Shown here piece after piece: positions 17,674 to 26,265 of a stretch of 64,000 nucleotides of DNA. Where the stretch lies: positions 1 to 64,000 of the forward strand of contig CAZUCF010000003.1 of assembly GCA_964619405.1 (NCBI GenBank). The letters run 5' to 3'. Every line of letters begins with the position of its first letter. Position 1 is the first letter of the stretch. Source of the stretch: JABIDZ01 sp964619405 (GTDB lineage Archaea; Iainarchaeota; Iainarchaeia; Iainarchaeales; JAAZKV01). A program made the position numbers and the translations under genes. The notes under the pieces are model-generated. The model was given only the letters and a program-made list of their open reading frames with translations. It searched no databases and was not told where the DNA came from.

Positions 17674-20579
17674 TATTTTACCTCTTCTAATTGTTCTGTT
17701 ACTATTTCTTTTTGCAAATTATTTCTCATAAAATAAAATTCTGTTATTTTTCTATTTTGCAAGTTAATCATTGGAAATATTCCTGGTGTCGGAGTGTGCC
17801 CAATCTTTTTTTCAAAATCAGTTTGTGCTTCCCAACAACCACCATTCAATACTGTTGCACCCCTATAAGTAGTGTAACCATTGTGGTGCATGTCCCCAAT
17901 CCAAACAAGATCAGGAATTTCTTTTATAACCATAAAATCTTTTTTTTCTGGAACATAAGGATTTTTTATTCCATAACCCGGCATCAAATCCCTTTTCTTT
18001 AATAACTCAACCATACCCATTTCAGGATGATCCATTGTTAAAAAAGAAACACTACTAATAAGATCATGAATGCTTGGCCCGTGGTAAACCAAATTTTTTA
18101 ACCCCTCGGTTTCAACCCAAGAAGGAGAAGCAATCAAGTGAATATTTCTTTGAGCATATAATCTTGGCACAAATTCTTTTGGAATTGCTGGTTGTGGTTC
18201 AGCTCTCCTAACCGCATCATGTTGCCCAGGGCAATTATGATTGATTAAACCCATTGCAATATATGTGTGCGTTTTATTAACCTCAATATTATAAACTTCA
18301 TCTCCTGGCAGTTCGCTAATTTTTATAATTTGTCTCCACAAAGCAATACAATCTATTTTTTGATCTATTTTTGGACTTGATTTTTTTAATATCCCTTCAC
18401 TTATAGCATTATTCATTTTTTTAAATTTTTTATTAATTCTTTTTACTGGGACCTCTTTCACAAATTTTTTTATATCTTTGTTTCTGTGAATCGTCAGTAC
18501 ACAAATTTTGTTATTTACTCTTTTGTTAGGCGCGAAACCATGTTCTTGTAGTAATAAAAATAACTCTTCAGCAAAACGGTCATTAATAGTTACAAAACTA
18601 ATCATTCTTTTGTTTCTAGTGCCATCTCCATCAAATAAACCAGCAAGTAAATTTTTTATATAATCCCAGTGCAAAGTAGAAATTCTTCCAAGAGTACTGT
18701 TTTTCTTTTTCGAAGGTTTTAATCCAAGCGATAAAAGTAGTTCTCCAAAAAATTTGTTTGCAAATTCTATATAATAAACGTTTTTCTTGAAATTAACTTC
18801 CCGACCACCAATAATTCTTTTTGAAGACTTTTCAAAATATTCTGCAGTTGGATAAATATTCATTTTTTTCATTATTAACTTAAAATTGTCAATTAACTTT
18901 TTGTTTGAATTAAAAAACTTTATTTTGAATGATTTACCAAATCGACCATCTGGAAATTTGTTTTTGACAATAGAAAATGAGCCATCAGTTAAAATGAGCC
19001 CAATTAAGTAAAATAATTCTTTAGAAATGTTTTTGTCTATTAAAACATATTTTCCGTGATGTGTTTTAATGCTTAATGGCCATTTAAAATCATCTTCACA
19101 AACATTATTTTTTAATAATAATGATAAAGGAATAGGACATTCTTCTTTTAAATAACTTAACCTTGTTCTTTCAGGAATGCCCTTAAAAAAACTTTTTGAA
19201 TTAAGTTTTGAAATAAGACTTTTTTGATTATTAATATATAATTCACAATCAAACATTTTTAACAAACTAATTGTTTTTTCGTTGTTCTCAACATTACTTG
19301 TTTTGGGCAGTGGTAATATGTCTCCCACAACTAATTTTGAAGCAGCTTTCCACAATAATTTATCTTTTGAATACACTAATAACGGGTGCTCAGGAGTACA
19401 TTTTATTTTTAGCGAACCATTGAAGCTAATTTCAAGTAATTTTTTAGAAAATCTTTTTCCCACTTTTATTACTGATTGCTTTTCAACTACTCCTTTTTTT
19501 TCGTTATATGAAATTACTTCATCATTTAATTTAATTTCTTCAATAGGAGTGTATCCTTTTGGGGTTTTTAGTAAAGTCCCTTTTGGAGTACAAATAAATA
19601 TTTGAATGTACTCTGGAATCTGTAATATTATTTCTTCAAAAGCATTGTATTGATCGTACAAATCTTTTATTAGCAAGTCATCAAATTGCCCAGGGTAAAC
19701 TCCTGCACCAGCAATATTGTCTCCAACAATGAACAAGTATTGTAATCTCCCAACTTTATCTTTTTGTTTTTCTGAAAGATTTTCTCCCCTCAAGAATTTC
19801 AACCATTTTTCTACTGTGTCCTCAAGAAAATACTTGCTCCCAACATGAAAATCAGATGTACAAGCCGAATAAATTTCTTCGCTAAGAAAAGAACTTTTCC
19901 TTATTGGCAAGTCAGGCCAAAAAATTTCTTTTATTATTACAAAATTATCACTTATCTTTACTCCTTTTATTCCAACAACATTATCCTCCAGAATCCTCTC
20001 TCCTTTCAACATTATTTCCCTGTCTTTTTGCATTATTAGCACAGTACATTTTGTTTCAAGGTCCTCTATTTCAAAAGCAAGGTGCTTGTTTTTAGTAACC
20101 CATTTTTTGTTTACCATGCCAATTAAATCAACATTCTCATTTTTTGCTATTGTTCTAAGATTTTTTAGATTAATTGGAGAAAGATTGTGCCTTTCTTTTA
20201 GCATTGTTGAAAGCAATTTGAATTTACTCCTAAACAATCTTAGGAAATCATCAACTTTTCCTTCTGAATTACTTTGCCCTGTGACATCGTACTCTGACAT
20301 TACTCTAAAATTAGGAGCCCTGTCTTTTGCACTTGGCTTAAAATTCGTTTTCCTTATCTCAACTTCTTGTGTTAATTGAGACATTTTTGTCCGAGCAATC
20401 TTTTTTTCTAATATTTTTGGTTCAATCATAAACTGGTTTTCTTCAATTAATTCTAACAAAATTTTTTTCCAATCAGTGCTTTTTGAAAGTAATTCAACAC
20501 TATCCTTTGAAACAAATAAACCTTTTGTTTGAGCAAAATCAATTATCTCTCTTCTCAAAGGTTCAACCAAATTTTCCAC
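17673..20579 (-). CDS. polB: DNA polymerase D small subunit DP1, intein-containing
   Basis: A 968-residue precursor, about 515 residues after removal of the 453-residue intein (330-782). DP1 is the Mre11-like exonuclease/proofreading subunit. An N-terminal helical region is followed by an OB-fold (about 130-220) and a calcineurin-type phosphoesterase domain: SDFHVGS, then FIVGDNIAG, then CPGQHDAVRRAEPQ (motif interrupted by the intein), DHPEMG and later IGDMHHNGY. The start is GTG with a GGTG sequence upstream at suitable spacing. It follows UPF0147 by 17 nt and overlaps the DP2 start. Confidence 0.96.
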   Translation of the reverse strand: MENLVEPLRREIIDFAQTKGLFVSKDSVELLSKSTDWKKILLELIEENQFMIEPKILEKKIARTKMSQLTQEVEIRKTNFKPSAKDRAPNFRVMSEYDVTGQSNSEGKVDDFLRLFRSKFKLLSTMLKERHNLSPINLKNLRTIAKNENVDLIGMVNKKWVTKNKHLAFEIEDLETKCTVLIMQKDREIMLKGERILEDNVVGIKGVKISDNFVIIKEIFWPDLPIRKSSFLSEEIYSACTSDFHVGSKYFLEDTVEKWLKFLRGENLSEKQKDKVGRLQYLFIVGDNIAGAGVYPGQFDDLLIKDLYDQYNAFEEIILQIPEYIQIFICTPKGTLLKTPKGYTPIEEIKLNDEVISYNEKKGVVEKQSVIKVGKRFSKKLLEISFNGSLKIKCTPEHPLLVYSKDKLLWKAASKLVVGDILPLPKTSNVENNEKTISLLKMFDCELYINNQKSLISKLNSKSFFKGIPERTRLSYLKEECPIPLSLLLKNNVCEDDFKWPLSIKTHHGKYVLIDKNISKELFYLIGLILTDGSFSIVKNKFPDGRFGKSFKIKFFNSNKKLIDNFKLIMKKMNIYPTAEYFEKSSKRIIGGREVNFKKNVYYIEFANKFFGELLLSLGLKPSKKKNSTLGRISTLHWDYIKNLLAGLFDGDGTRNKRMISFVTINDRFAEELFLLLQEHGFAPNKRVNNKICVLTIHRNKDIKKFVKEVPVKRINKKFKKMNNAISEGILKKSSPKIDQKIDCIALWRQIIKISELPGDEVYNIEVNKTHTYIAMGLINHNCPGQHDAVRRAEPQPAIPKEFVPRLYAQRNIHLIASPSWVETEGLKNLVYHGPSIHDLISSVSFLTMDHPEMGMVELLKKRDLMPGYGIKNPYVPEKKDFMVIKEIPDLVWIGDMHHNGYTTYRGATVLNGGCWEAQTDFEKKIGHTPTPGIFPMINLQNRKITEFYFMRNNLQKEIVTEQLEEVK
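18234..19592 (-). other. Intein in DP1 with LAGLIDADG endonuclease
   Basis: 453 residues with Cys1 (CTPKGTLLKTPKG), block B TPEH, two LAGLIDADG motifs (LIGLILTDGS and LLAGLFDGDG) and the canonical C terminus LINHN followed by extein Cys. All splicing residues are present. It interrupts the phosphoesterase motif CPGQHD, so DP1 should be inactive until splicing. Confidence 0.95.
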
Positions 20580-20596
20580 TTATTGCACCAACTGGT

Positions 20597-20836
20597 TCAC
20601 TTCATTTTTTCCTTCATGTCTTCAACCAGCGAGATTATATGCCAAATATCTGTTCTTGTGTGCTCGGGCATATTAACATCATTACTAATATCATCCAGCA
20701 AGTAAATTGCTTCGCTCAAAGTCGTTGAATTGTTTTGTTTTAACTTAGAAATAGCTTCTTCTACCTTGAGTCTGATATTCCTTGGAACGGCCCTATCATT
20801 AATAATTTCTTCCATTATTTCTATAGCTTCGTCCAT
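20597..20836 (-). CDS. UPF0147 family protein
   Basis: A 79-residue, all-helical acidic protein. It matches the archaeal UPF0147 family: MEEIINDRAVPRNIR, then AIYLLDDISNDVNMPEHTR and a final helix beginning IWHIISLVED. The family is conserved in archaea but has no known function. It heads the polB-polC operon, 17 nt before the DP1 start, so it is probably co-transcribed with the replicative polymerase. A GGTGATG sequence sits just upstream of the ATG. Confidence 0.9.
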   Translation of the reverse strand: MDEAIEIMEEIINDRAVPRNIRLKVEEAISKLKQNNSTTLSEAIYLLDDISNDVNMPEHTRTDIWHIISLVEDMKEKMK

Positions 20837-21078
20837 AACATCACCAGTTTATTGCAGACAATTAAATTAAAATCCGCGCAACCAACAAAAGATTGGGAAA
20901 AAAGGTTTTTAAAGAAAAGGTTTTCAAATTAAACAAAATTTTCAAGTTAAAAAAAAGCAAACAAATAAACTATTTAAAATTGGGTTAATTAAAATACAAA
21001 AAAACTAATTAACAATAATATTATAATAAAATCAAAAAAACAATAAAAATAAAAATAAAAAAAACCTAATTAACTTAG

Positions 21079-23526
21079 ATGCGAAAAAAACAAACAAAAA
21101 TTGAAGTTGGTCAAGGAACTATTGAATATTTAGCAATAATAGGAATTGTTATAGTTGTTGCTTTATNNNNNNNNNNNNNNNNNNNNNNNNNNNNNNNNNN
21201 NNNNNNNNNNNNNNNNNNNNNNNNNNNNNNNNNNNNNNNNNNNNNNNNNNNNNNNNNNNNNNNNNNAACAAATTATTTTCCCATTTATACTAATGATGAA
21301 TGTGAAAACGGAACTAAAATTGTAAAAACATTTACCATAAACTTTACTACCAAACACGGTTTACAAAAAAAAGAAACCTTTGAAAATATTACTTTTTTAT
21401 GCCAACCCTATGAAATAAAAAACGAAGAACAACTCGCTGAATTAAAACCAACAATAAATACTTTTTCTATCCCTGCTACATCGGCTTCAACCACAATCAA
21501 TATTACACTTACTGCTAATGATAACCCACAAGTAACAGGTTACAAAATTACTGAATCAAACACTCCACCACTCGCTAATGACGATGATTGGACAGAAACA
21601 GCCCCCACTACATATACATTTACAACCGGAGGTACCAAAATATTATATGCATGGGTAAAAGATGCCTCAGGAAATGTTTCTGATGGAGTAAGTAATACCA
21701 TTATAATTACTCTGCCAGATGATGTTGAAGCGCCAACGGTGGATGAGTTTATTATTATGGCCACGTCTTCTTCTCTAATAATAAATATTGAGACTTTTAC
21801 AGCCACCGATGATATTGGTGTTACTGGATATTTACTTACCGAATCAGATAATCCTCCATTAGCTGACAACGAGGGTTGGACAGAAACAACCCCCACTACA
21901 TATACATTTACAACAGGAGGAAACAAAACTCTCTATGCTTGGGCCAAGGATGCATTAGGAAATGTTTCTGATGGAGTAAGTGATTCTACTTACATCATTA
22001 CTAATTTGGTTTCTCATTGGTCATTCAATAATAATGCAATTGATTCAATTAATGCAAATAATGGAACAGCTGTAGGAGTAACAGCGACCTCTGGTGTAAA
22101 GGGCGTAGATAATACCGCTTATTATTTTGATGGTGTTGATGATTATATTGAAGTTCCTGATTCTGATAGTTTGGATGTGGGCAATTCCCTAACTATTTCA
22201 GTTTGGGTAAAACCCACCGATTTAGATTCCAGATATAATATTTATAAAGCAAGCAATGACACAACAGCTAATGCTATGTGGTTAGAAATAGGAACTTCAG
22301 ACACTTATACAAATGGAGTTAGCACCGCTATTCAAGGATTTTTCTTAACAAGAAAGAGTGATATTATCATTCCAAACGTTTGGCAACACATAGTTTATAC
22401 TAGAAATGGTACCGGATCAACACATGCTTTATACATTAATGGCGTATTAAAAGAATGGGATGCTACATCTACTACTAATTATTCAAATAATAATATACCA
22501 AAATTAATTGGAGCTAGAACACCTACCACTCAACTGTTCAAAGGTTCAATGGATGAAATGAGAATATATAATCGAGCACTCACTCAGCCAGAGATCACAG
22601 CACTTTATAATTTTGAAAAACCAGTACCCCCAGTTATTACCAGTTTCATTATTCCAGATAATATTTCTTCATTAACGATAGACATTTCCACTTTTACAGC
22701 AACTAGTGCCCTTGGAGTAGCTGGTTATAAAATAACTGAAACATCCACCGCCCCGCTAGCAACGGCCACTGGTTGGACAGAAACAGCACCCACTACATAT
22801 ACATTTACAACAGGAGGAAACAAAACTCTCTATGCTTGGGCCAAGGATGCATTAGGAAATGTTTCTGATGGAGTAAGTGATTCTACTTACATCATTACTA
22901 ATTTGGTTTCTCATTGGTCATTCAATAATAATGCAATTGATTCAATTAATGCAAATAATGGAACAGCTGTAGGAGTAACAGCGACCTCTGGTGTAAAGGG
23001 CGTAGATAATACCGCTTATTATTTTGATGGTGTTGATGATTATATTGAAGTTCCTGATTCTGATAGTTTGGATGTGGGCAATTCCCTAACTATTTCAGTT
23101 TGGGTAAAACCCACCGATTTAGATTCCAGATATAATATTTATAAAGCAAGCAATGACACAACAGCTAATGCTATGTGGTTAGAAATAGGAACTTCAGGCA
23201 CAACTTATACAAATGGACTAGCCACTGCTATTCAAGGATGGTTCTTAGCAAGAAAAAGCAATATTCTTAGTCCAAACATTTGGCAACACATAGTTTATAC
23301 TAGAAATGGCACTGGGGCATCTAATAAGCTGTATATTAATGGTGTTTTAGTAGGGTGGGACGCTGAAGCTGAAAATAGTTATGCAAATAGCAATGTACCA
23401 AAATTAATTGGAGCTAGAACCACTACCACTCAACTGTTCAAAGGTTCAATGGATGAAATGAGAATATATAATCGAGCACTCACTCAGCCAGAGATTACTC
23501 ACATCTATAATATTGAAAAACCATAA
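21079..23526 (+). CDS. Class III signal-peptide surface protein with Ig-like and two LamG domains (interrupted by assembly gap)
   Basis: 815 codons including about 33 unknown ones. The N terminus has the archaeal class III (prepilin/archaellin-type) signal GQGTIEYL and a hydrophobic helix, so a prepilin peptidase should cleave before Gln. After a domain shared with the genes at 23924 and 57816 come Ig-like repeats with YTFTTGG and LYAWAKDA...GNVSDGVS. LamG/concanavalin-like domains follow (LVSHWSFNNN...YYFDGVDDYIEVP...MRIYNRALTQPEI), each in two copies. Such domains bind glycans or protein ligands. The reading frame stays open across 100 Ns. Its Ig/LamG part resembles bacterial surface proteins, so transfer is possible. 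Confidence 0.85.
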   Translation: MRKKQTKIEVGQGTIEYLAIIGIVIVVALXXXXXXXXXXXXXXXXXXXXXXXXXXXXXXXXXXTNYFPIYTNDECENGTKIVKTFTINFTTKHGLQKKETFENITFLCQPYEIKNEEQLAELKPTINTFSIPATSASTTINITLTANDNPQVTGYKITESNTPPLANDDDWTETAPTTYTFTTGGTKILYAWVKDASGNVSDGVSNTIIITLPDDVEAPTVDEFIIMATSSSLIINIETFTATDDIGVTGYLLTESDNPPLADNEGWTETTPTTYTFTTGGNKTLYAWAKDALGNVSDGVSDSTYIITNLVSHWSFNNNAIDSINANNGTAVGVTATSGVKGVDNTAYYFDGVDDYIEVPDSDSLDVGNSLTISVWVKPTDLDSRYNIYKASNDTTANAMWLEIGTSDTYTNGVSTAIQGFFLTRKSDIIIPNVWQHIVYTRNGTGSTHALYINGVLKEWDATSTTNYSNNNIPKLIGARTPTTQLFKGSMDEMRIYNRALTQPEITALYNFEKPVPPVITSFIIPDNISSLTIDISTFTATSALGVAGYKITETSTAPLATATGWTETAPTTYTFTTGGNKTLYAWAKDALGNVSDGVSDSTYIITNLVSHWSFNNNAIDSINANNGTAVGVTATSGVKGVDNTAYYFDGVDDYIEVPDSDSLDVGNSLTISVWVKPTDLDSRYNIYKASNDTTANAMWLEIGTSGTTYTNGLATAIQGWFLARKSNILSPNIWQHIVYTRNGTGASNKLYINGVLVGWDAEAENSYANSNVPKLIGARTTTTQLFKGSMDEMRIYNRALTQPEITHIYNIEKP
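21167..21266. other. Assembly gap of 100 N
   Basis: Exactly 100 Ns, a typical placeholder. The flanks (about 55 nt on each side) are identical to the paralog at 23924, where the corresponding interval 24015-24246 is 232 nt. The real missing length is therefore probably about 232 nt; 100 and 232 leave the same remainder modulo 3, which fits the frame staying open. Confidence 0.95.
21892..22300 (+). repeat. Direct repeat copy 1 (409 bp, matches 22789-23197)
   Basis: Starting at CCCACTACATATAC, this segment appears identical base for base to 22789-23197 (offset 897). It covers the end of one Ig-like unit and the first half of LamG 1. The second halves of the two LamG units differ at many positions. 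This looks like recent duplication or gene conversion within the gene. Confidence 0.9.
22789..23197 (+). repeat. Direct repeat copy 2 (409 bp, matches 21892-22300)
   Basis: Second copy of the 409-bp repeat. It ends at GGAACTTCAG, after which the two LamG units diverge and copy 2 gains three bases. Confidence 0.9.
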
Positions 23527-23527
23527 A

Positions 23528-23638
23528 ATGTTTTATTTAAATTTAAAAAATAAAGCCTTCATCCTAATTGAAATATGATTAGTTGTTGGCATTACAATTA
23601 TTATTTTTAATTTTTCTCCACTTTTTCTAAAAAATTAA
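23528..23638 (+). pseudogene. Decayed bacterial-type prepilin start with in-frame TGA
   Basis: Beginning just after the LamG gene stop, 36 codons read MFYLNLKNKAFILIEI, a TGA stop (23576-23578), then LVVGITIIIFNFSPLFLKN and TAA. This matches the type IV prepilin/pseudopilin leader pattern (K-x-F-x-L-I-E followed by a hydrophobic helix). No TGA is read through in other genes here, so it is most likely a broken, truncated prepilin rather than a recoded gene. Confidence 0.55.
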
Positions 23639-23692
23639 CTGGAATGAAATCTCAAACTCCAACGTAAACGAAGCGAAGCAAACTTAGTATAG

Positions 23693-23795
23693 GTTTGCAA
23701 AAGCAAACGTGCTTGAGCTCTGCTCAGTTTTAATGCAGGTTTTGTGAACCCAAGAAAACCAATGGTTTTCGAGTCACGCGAAACTTGTGTTTCGC
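23693..23795 (+). other. Cluster of five consecutive stem-loops
   Basis: Within about 100 bp of unusually G+C-rich sequence there are five hairpins: GTTTGC/GCAAAC (23693-23708), TGAGC/GCTCA (23714-23726), GGTT/AACC (23738-23750), GAAAACC/GGTTTTC (23754-23770) and GCGAAAC/GTTTCGC (23778-23795), with loops of 3-5 nt. The first partner GCAAAC also recurs at 23678-23683. This may be a structured RNA or a repeated mobile cassette. No real gene fits; the reverse-strand ORF here is judged spurious. Confidence 0.6.
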
Positions 23796-23833
23796 TAGAC
23801 AGAAAAAAATGCGTGGAGATTTCTTTTGATTTG

Positions 23834-23923
23834 TTAAAATACAAAAAAAATAATTAACACAAATATTATAATAAAATTAAAAAAACAATAAAATTAAAAA
23901 TAACCAAAACATAATTAATTCAA
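23834..23923 (+). repeat. Duplicated leader of class III pilin-like genes
   Basis: About 90 bp upstream of the gene at 23924 closely matches about 20990-21078 upstream of the paralog at 21079: TTAAAATACAAAAAAA, then AATTAACA, ATTATAATAAAAT and AAAAACAATAAAA in the same order. The duplication therefore included the 5' leader and likely the promoter, so both genes may be expressed alike. Confidence 0.7.
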
Positions 23924-25189
23924 ATGCAAAAAAACCAACAAACAAAAATTGAAGTTGGCCAAGGAACTATTGAATATTTAGCAATAATAGGAATTGTTAT
24001 AGTTGTTGCTTTATCAACAATTAGTTTGTTAACTAGTTTTAATGATACAGACCAAATTTCTACAAACACTGAAATAATTCAATCCAGTTCAAAAACACTT
24101 GCATTAAATGAAGCACTGTTAACTACAGATGGCAATTATTTAATAAAATTAAAATCAAATTCAGCTGAAAGCATAACAATAAATAGTATAACATTGGATG
24201 GCGAGGAAACTATTTTTGATTTAAAAAATCAAATGCTTTTAGGTTCAACAAATTATTTTCCCATTTATACTAATGATGAATGTGAAAACGGAACTAAAAT
24301 TAAAAAAAATATTATAATAAATTTTACTACAAGATATGGTTTACAAAAAACAGAAACCTTTGAAAATATTAGTTTTTTATGCCAAACATATGAAATGAGA
24401 GACGAAGAAAAGCTTGCAGGATTAAAACCAGTTGAAGCAACAGGTGGCACCATAACTTTTGATGGTGAATACACCATCCACACTTTTACAACAAGTAGTG
24501 ATTTTGAAGTAACAAATGGAGGCGATATTGAATTACTTATTGTTGCTGGTGGTGGCGGAGGCGGAACTGGTTATTGGGGAGGAGGCGGAGGAGCTGGTGG
24601 CTTAATTTATAAAAGTGAACATGAAATAAGCATTGGAACATACCCTGTTGTTGTTGGTAATGGCGGAGCATTAAAAGAAAATGGCGAAAATAGTTCTTTT
24701 GATGGATTAATAGCAATTGGTGGAGGAAATGGTGGCGGACAAACTATAGGTCATCCAATATTACTTGGTGGAAATGGAGGCTCTGGAGGGGGAGCAGGAT
24801 GGGGAGATTACGGCGTAACTTATGGTTTAGGCACAAACGAACAAGGAAATAATGGTGGAACAGGATATCCAAAAATGAGTTATGGTGCTGGCGGAGGTGG
24901 CGGGGGAGCTGGCGAAGAAGGTGGCAACGCAGCGGAAGAAGTTCCAGGCAATGGTGGAGATGGATTAGAATTTACCCAATTTGCTTCAGTCGGAGGAAGT
25001 CCAGTTGGTTGGTTTGCAGGAGGCGGTGGAAGTCACGTCCAAAATAAAGCAATATATAGTTCAGGGGGATTAGGCGGGGGCGGTTCATTAACTGGCGCAG
25101 GTACAGGAGAATCAAATACTGGTGGAGGAGGAGCTACTTCCAGAGCAGGCGGCTCAGGAATTGTAATTATACGATACCTCACACAATAA
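23924..25189 (+). CDS. Class III signal-peptide protein with glycine-rich domain
   Basis: A 421-residue protein. Residues 1-35 carry the class III signal (GQGTIEYLAIIGIVIVVAL). Residues about 35-165 form the domain shared with the proteins at 21079 and 57816. The C-terminal 260 residues form a glycine-rich domain that starts ITFDGEYTIHTFTTS, has LLIVAGGGGGG and ends GSGIVIIRYL. This type is known from bacterial and phage surface or tail proteins and probably forms polyglycine sheets. The protein is likely assembled with or on pili and exposed for adhesion. Codon use in the Gly part is richer in GGA/GGC than in neighbours, suggesting an acquired domain. Confidence 0.85.
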   Translation: MQKNQQTKIEVGQGTIEYLAIIGIVIVVALSTISLLTSFNDTDQISTNTEIIQSSSKTLALNEALLTTDGNYLIKLKSNSAESITINSITLDGEETIFDLKNQMLLGSTNYFPIYTNDECENGTKIKKNIIINFTTRYGLQKTETFENISFLCQTYEMRDEEKLAGLKPVEATGGTITFDGEYTIHTFTTSSDFEVTNGGDIELLIVAGGGGGGTGYWGGGGGAGGLIYKSEHEISIGTYPVVVGNGGALKENGENSSFDGLIAIGGGNGGGQTIGHPILLGGNGGSGGGAGWGDYGVTYGLGTNEQGNNGGTGYPKMSYGAGGGGGGAGEEGGNAAEEVPGNGGDGLEFTQFASVGGSPVGWFAGGGGSHVQNKAIYSSGGLGGGGSLTGAGTGESNTGGGGATSRAGGSGIVIIRYLTQ

Positions 25190-25299
25190 AAAAAATAAAT
25201 TTTGAATTTAAAAATTAATTAATAAAAAATAACTAACTAATAAAACAAAAAATTAATTAATCCAAAAAAATATTAAAATTACATTAAAAGAAATCAAAT

Positions 25300-26265
25300 T
25301 CATTTCAATAATTCTTCTTTCAAATTATTTAGGTTTTGGCCTTCTAATATTACATAGTGTTCTGAAAAAGCTTTTTTCATTTTTTCTAATTCTGTTTCAT
25401 TAACCAAATCAGTTTTGTTTATTACTATTATGAATCCTTTGTCAGAAAACAGTTTTTTTAATTCGTTCAACAAGTTTTTTTGTTCTATAATTTCTTGTAA
25501 TGGGTCAACAACAAATATTATTGTGCCCTTCAAATATTGGAATGCTGAAATTGCTTTTAACTCAATATTGTTTCTCGCGCTAATTGGCCTATCCAATAAT
25601 CCTGGCGTGTCAATTACTTGTATTGGAACATATTTCTTGAAGAATAATCCAACATTCAATCCTTTTGTTGTGAAAGGGTATGAAGCAATTTTTGGTTTTG
25701 ACTCAGTTATTTTTGATAATAATGTTGACTTACCAACATTTGGTAGTCCTGCTATCAAATAAACTTCTTCGTCTGTTTTAATGCTTGGTAATTCCTTGAG
25801 TTTTTTTATTGACTCATTGTAAAAATCAATGTCTTTACCCAAACTTTTTATTAAAGATGAAACCCTACCAAAATACTCGTTAGAAATTTTTTTTGCTTTG
25901 GTTCTTGAATTTGTTTCAAATTGTAATTCTTTTAACGCAACTATTTTTTCACGCCTAATATTTTTTATTACTTTAGCAACAGATGATAAATTGGAAAGAG
26001 ATTTTCTTATTTTGTTTATATCAATTATAAATTTAAATAAGTCCCTGTAAAAATCAGGTAATTTGTCAATACTAGGAAAATCTGTTACAATTAACAATAA
26101 TTTTTCTATTAAATATTCTGCTGAAACATCAATTTTAATAATTTCTTTTCCTTTTAAAGTATAGAAAGGCGTTTTTTGTTTTTTGTATTGCGAAGCACTT
26201 TTTCTTGCTCTTGAAAAAGCAGAGTTCAATAATTTGTCAGGAGTATCAATTGTTTTAAAATTCAT
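25300..26265 (-). CDS. nog1: NOG1-family GTP-binding protein
   Basis: A 321-residue Obg/NOG1-type GTPase. An N-terminal helical bundle (about 1-160) precedes a G domain with G1 GLPNVGKST, a G2 Thr in YPFTTKG, G3 DTPGLLDRP and G4 NKTD. Archaeal NOG1 homologues are associated with large ribosomal subunit assembly. The family is well conserved and this copy looks intact. Its start overlaps the end of the upstream basic protein by 11 nt, so the two genes form an operon. Confidence 0.9.
   Translation of the reverse strand: MNFKTIDTPDKLLNSAFSRARKSASQYKKQKTPFYTLKGKEIIKIDVSAEYLIEKLLLIVTDFPSIDKLPDFYRDLFKFIIDINKIRKSLSNLSSVAKVIKNIRREKIVALKELQFETNSRTKAKKISNEYFGRVSSLIKSLGKDIDFYNESIKKLKELPSIKTDEEVYLIAGLPNVGKSTLLSKITESKPKIASYPFTTKGLNVGLFFKKYVPIQVIDTPGLLDRPISARNNIELKAISAFQYLKGTIIFVVDPLQEIIEQKNLLNELKKLFSDKGFIIVINKTDLVNETELEKMKKAFSEHYVILEGQNLNNLKEELLK

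Noticed and set aside
21892..23526. LamG repeats as a second DGR variable region
   Set aside because: Differences between the two LamG halves are not concentrated at adenines and no matching template is present.
23576..23578. TGA in the prepilin relic read as an amino acid
   Set aside because: No other gene here needs TGA readthrough and the relic is truncated after 36 codons, so a nonsense mutation is simpler.
23635..23844. 69-codon reverse-strand ORF over the hairpin cluster
   Set aside because: Its length is explained by the palindromic sequence; no ribosome site and no recognisable protein features.
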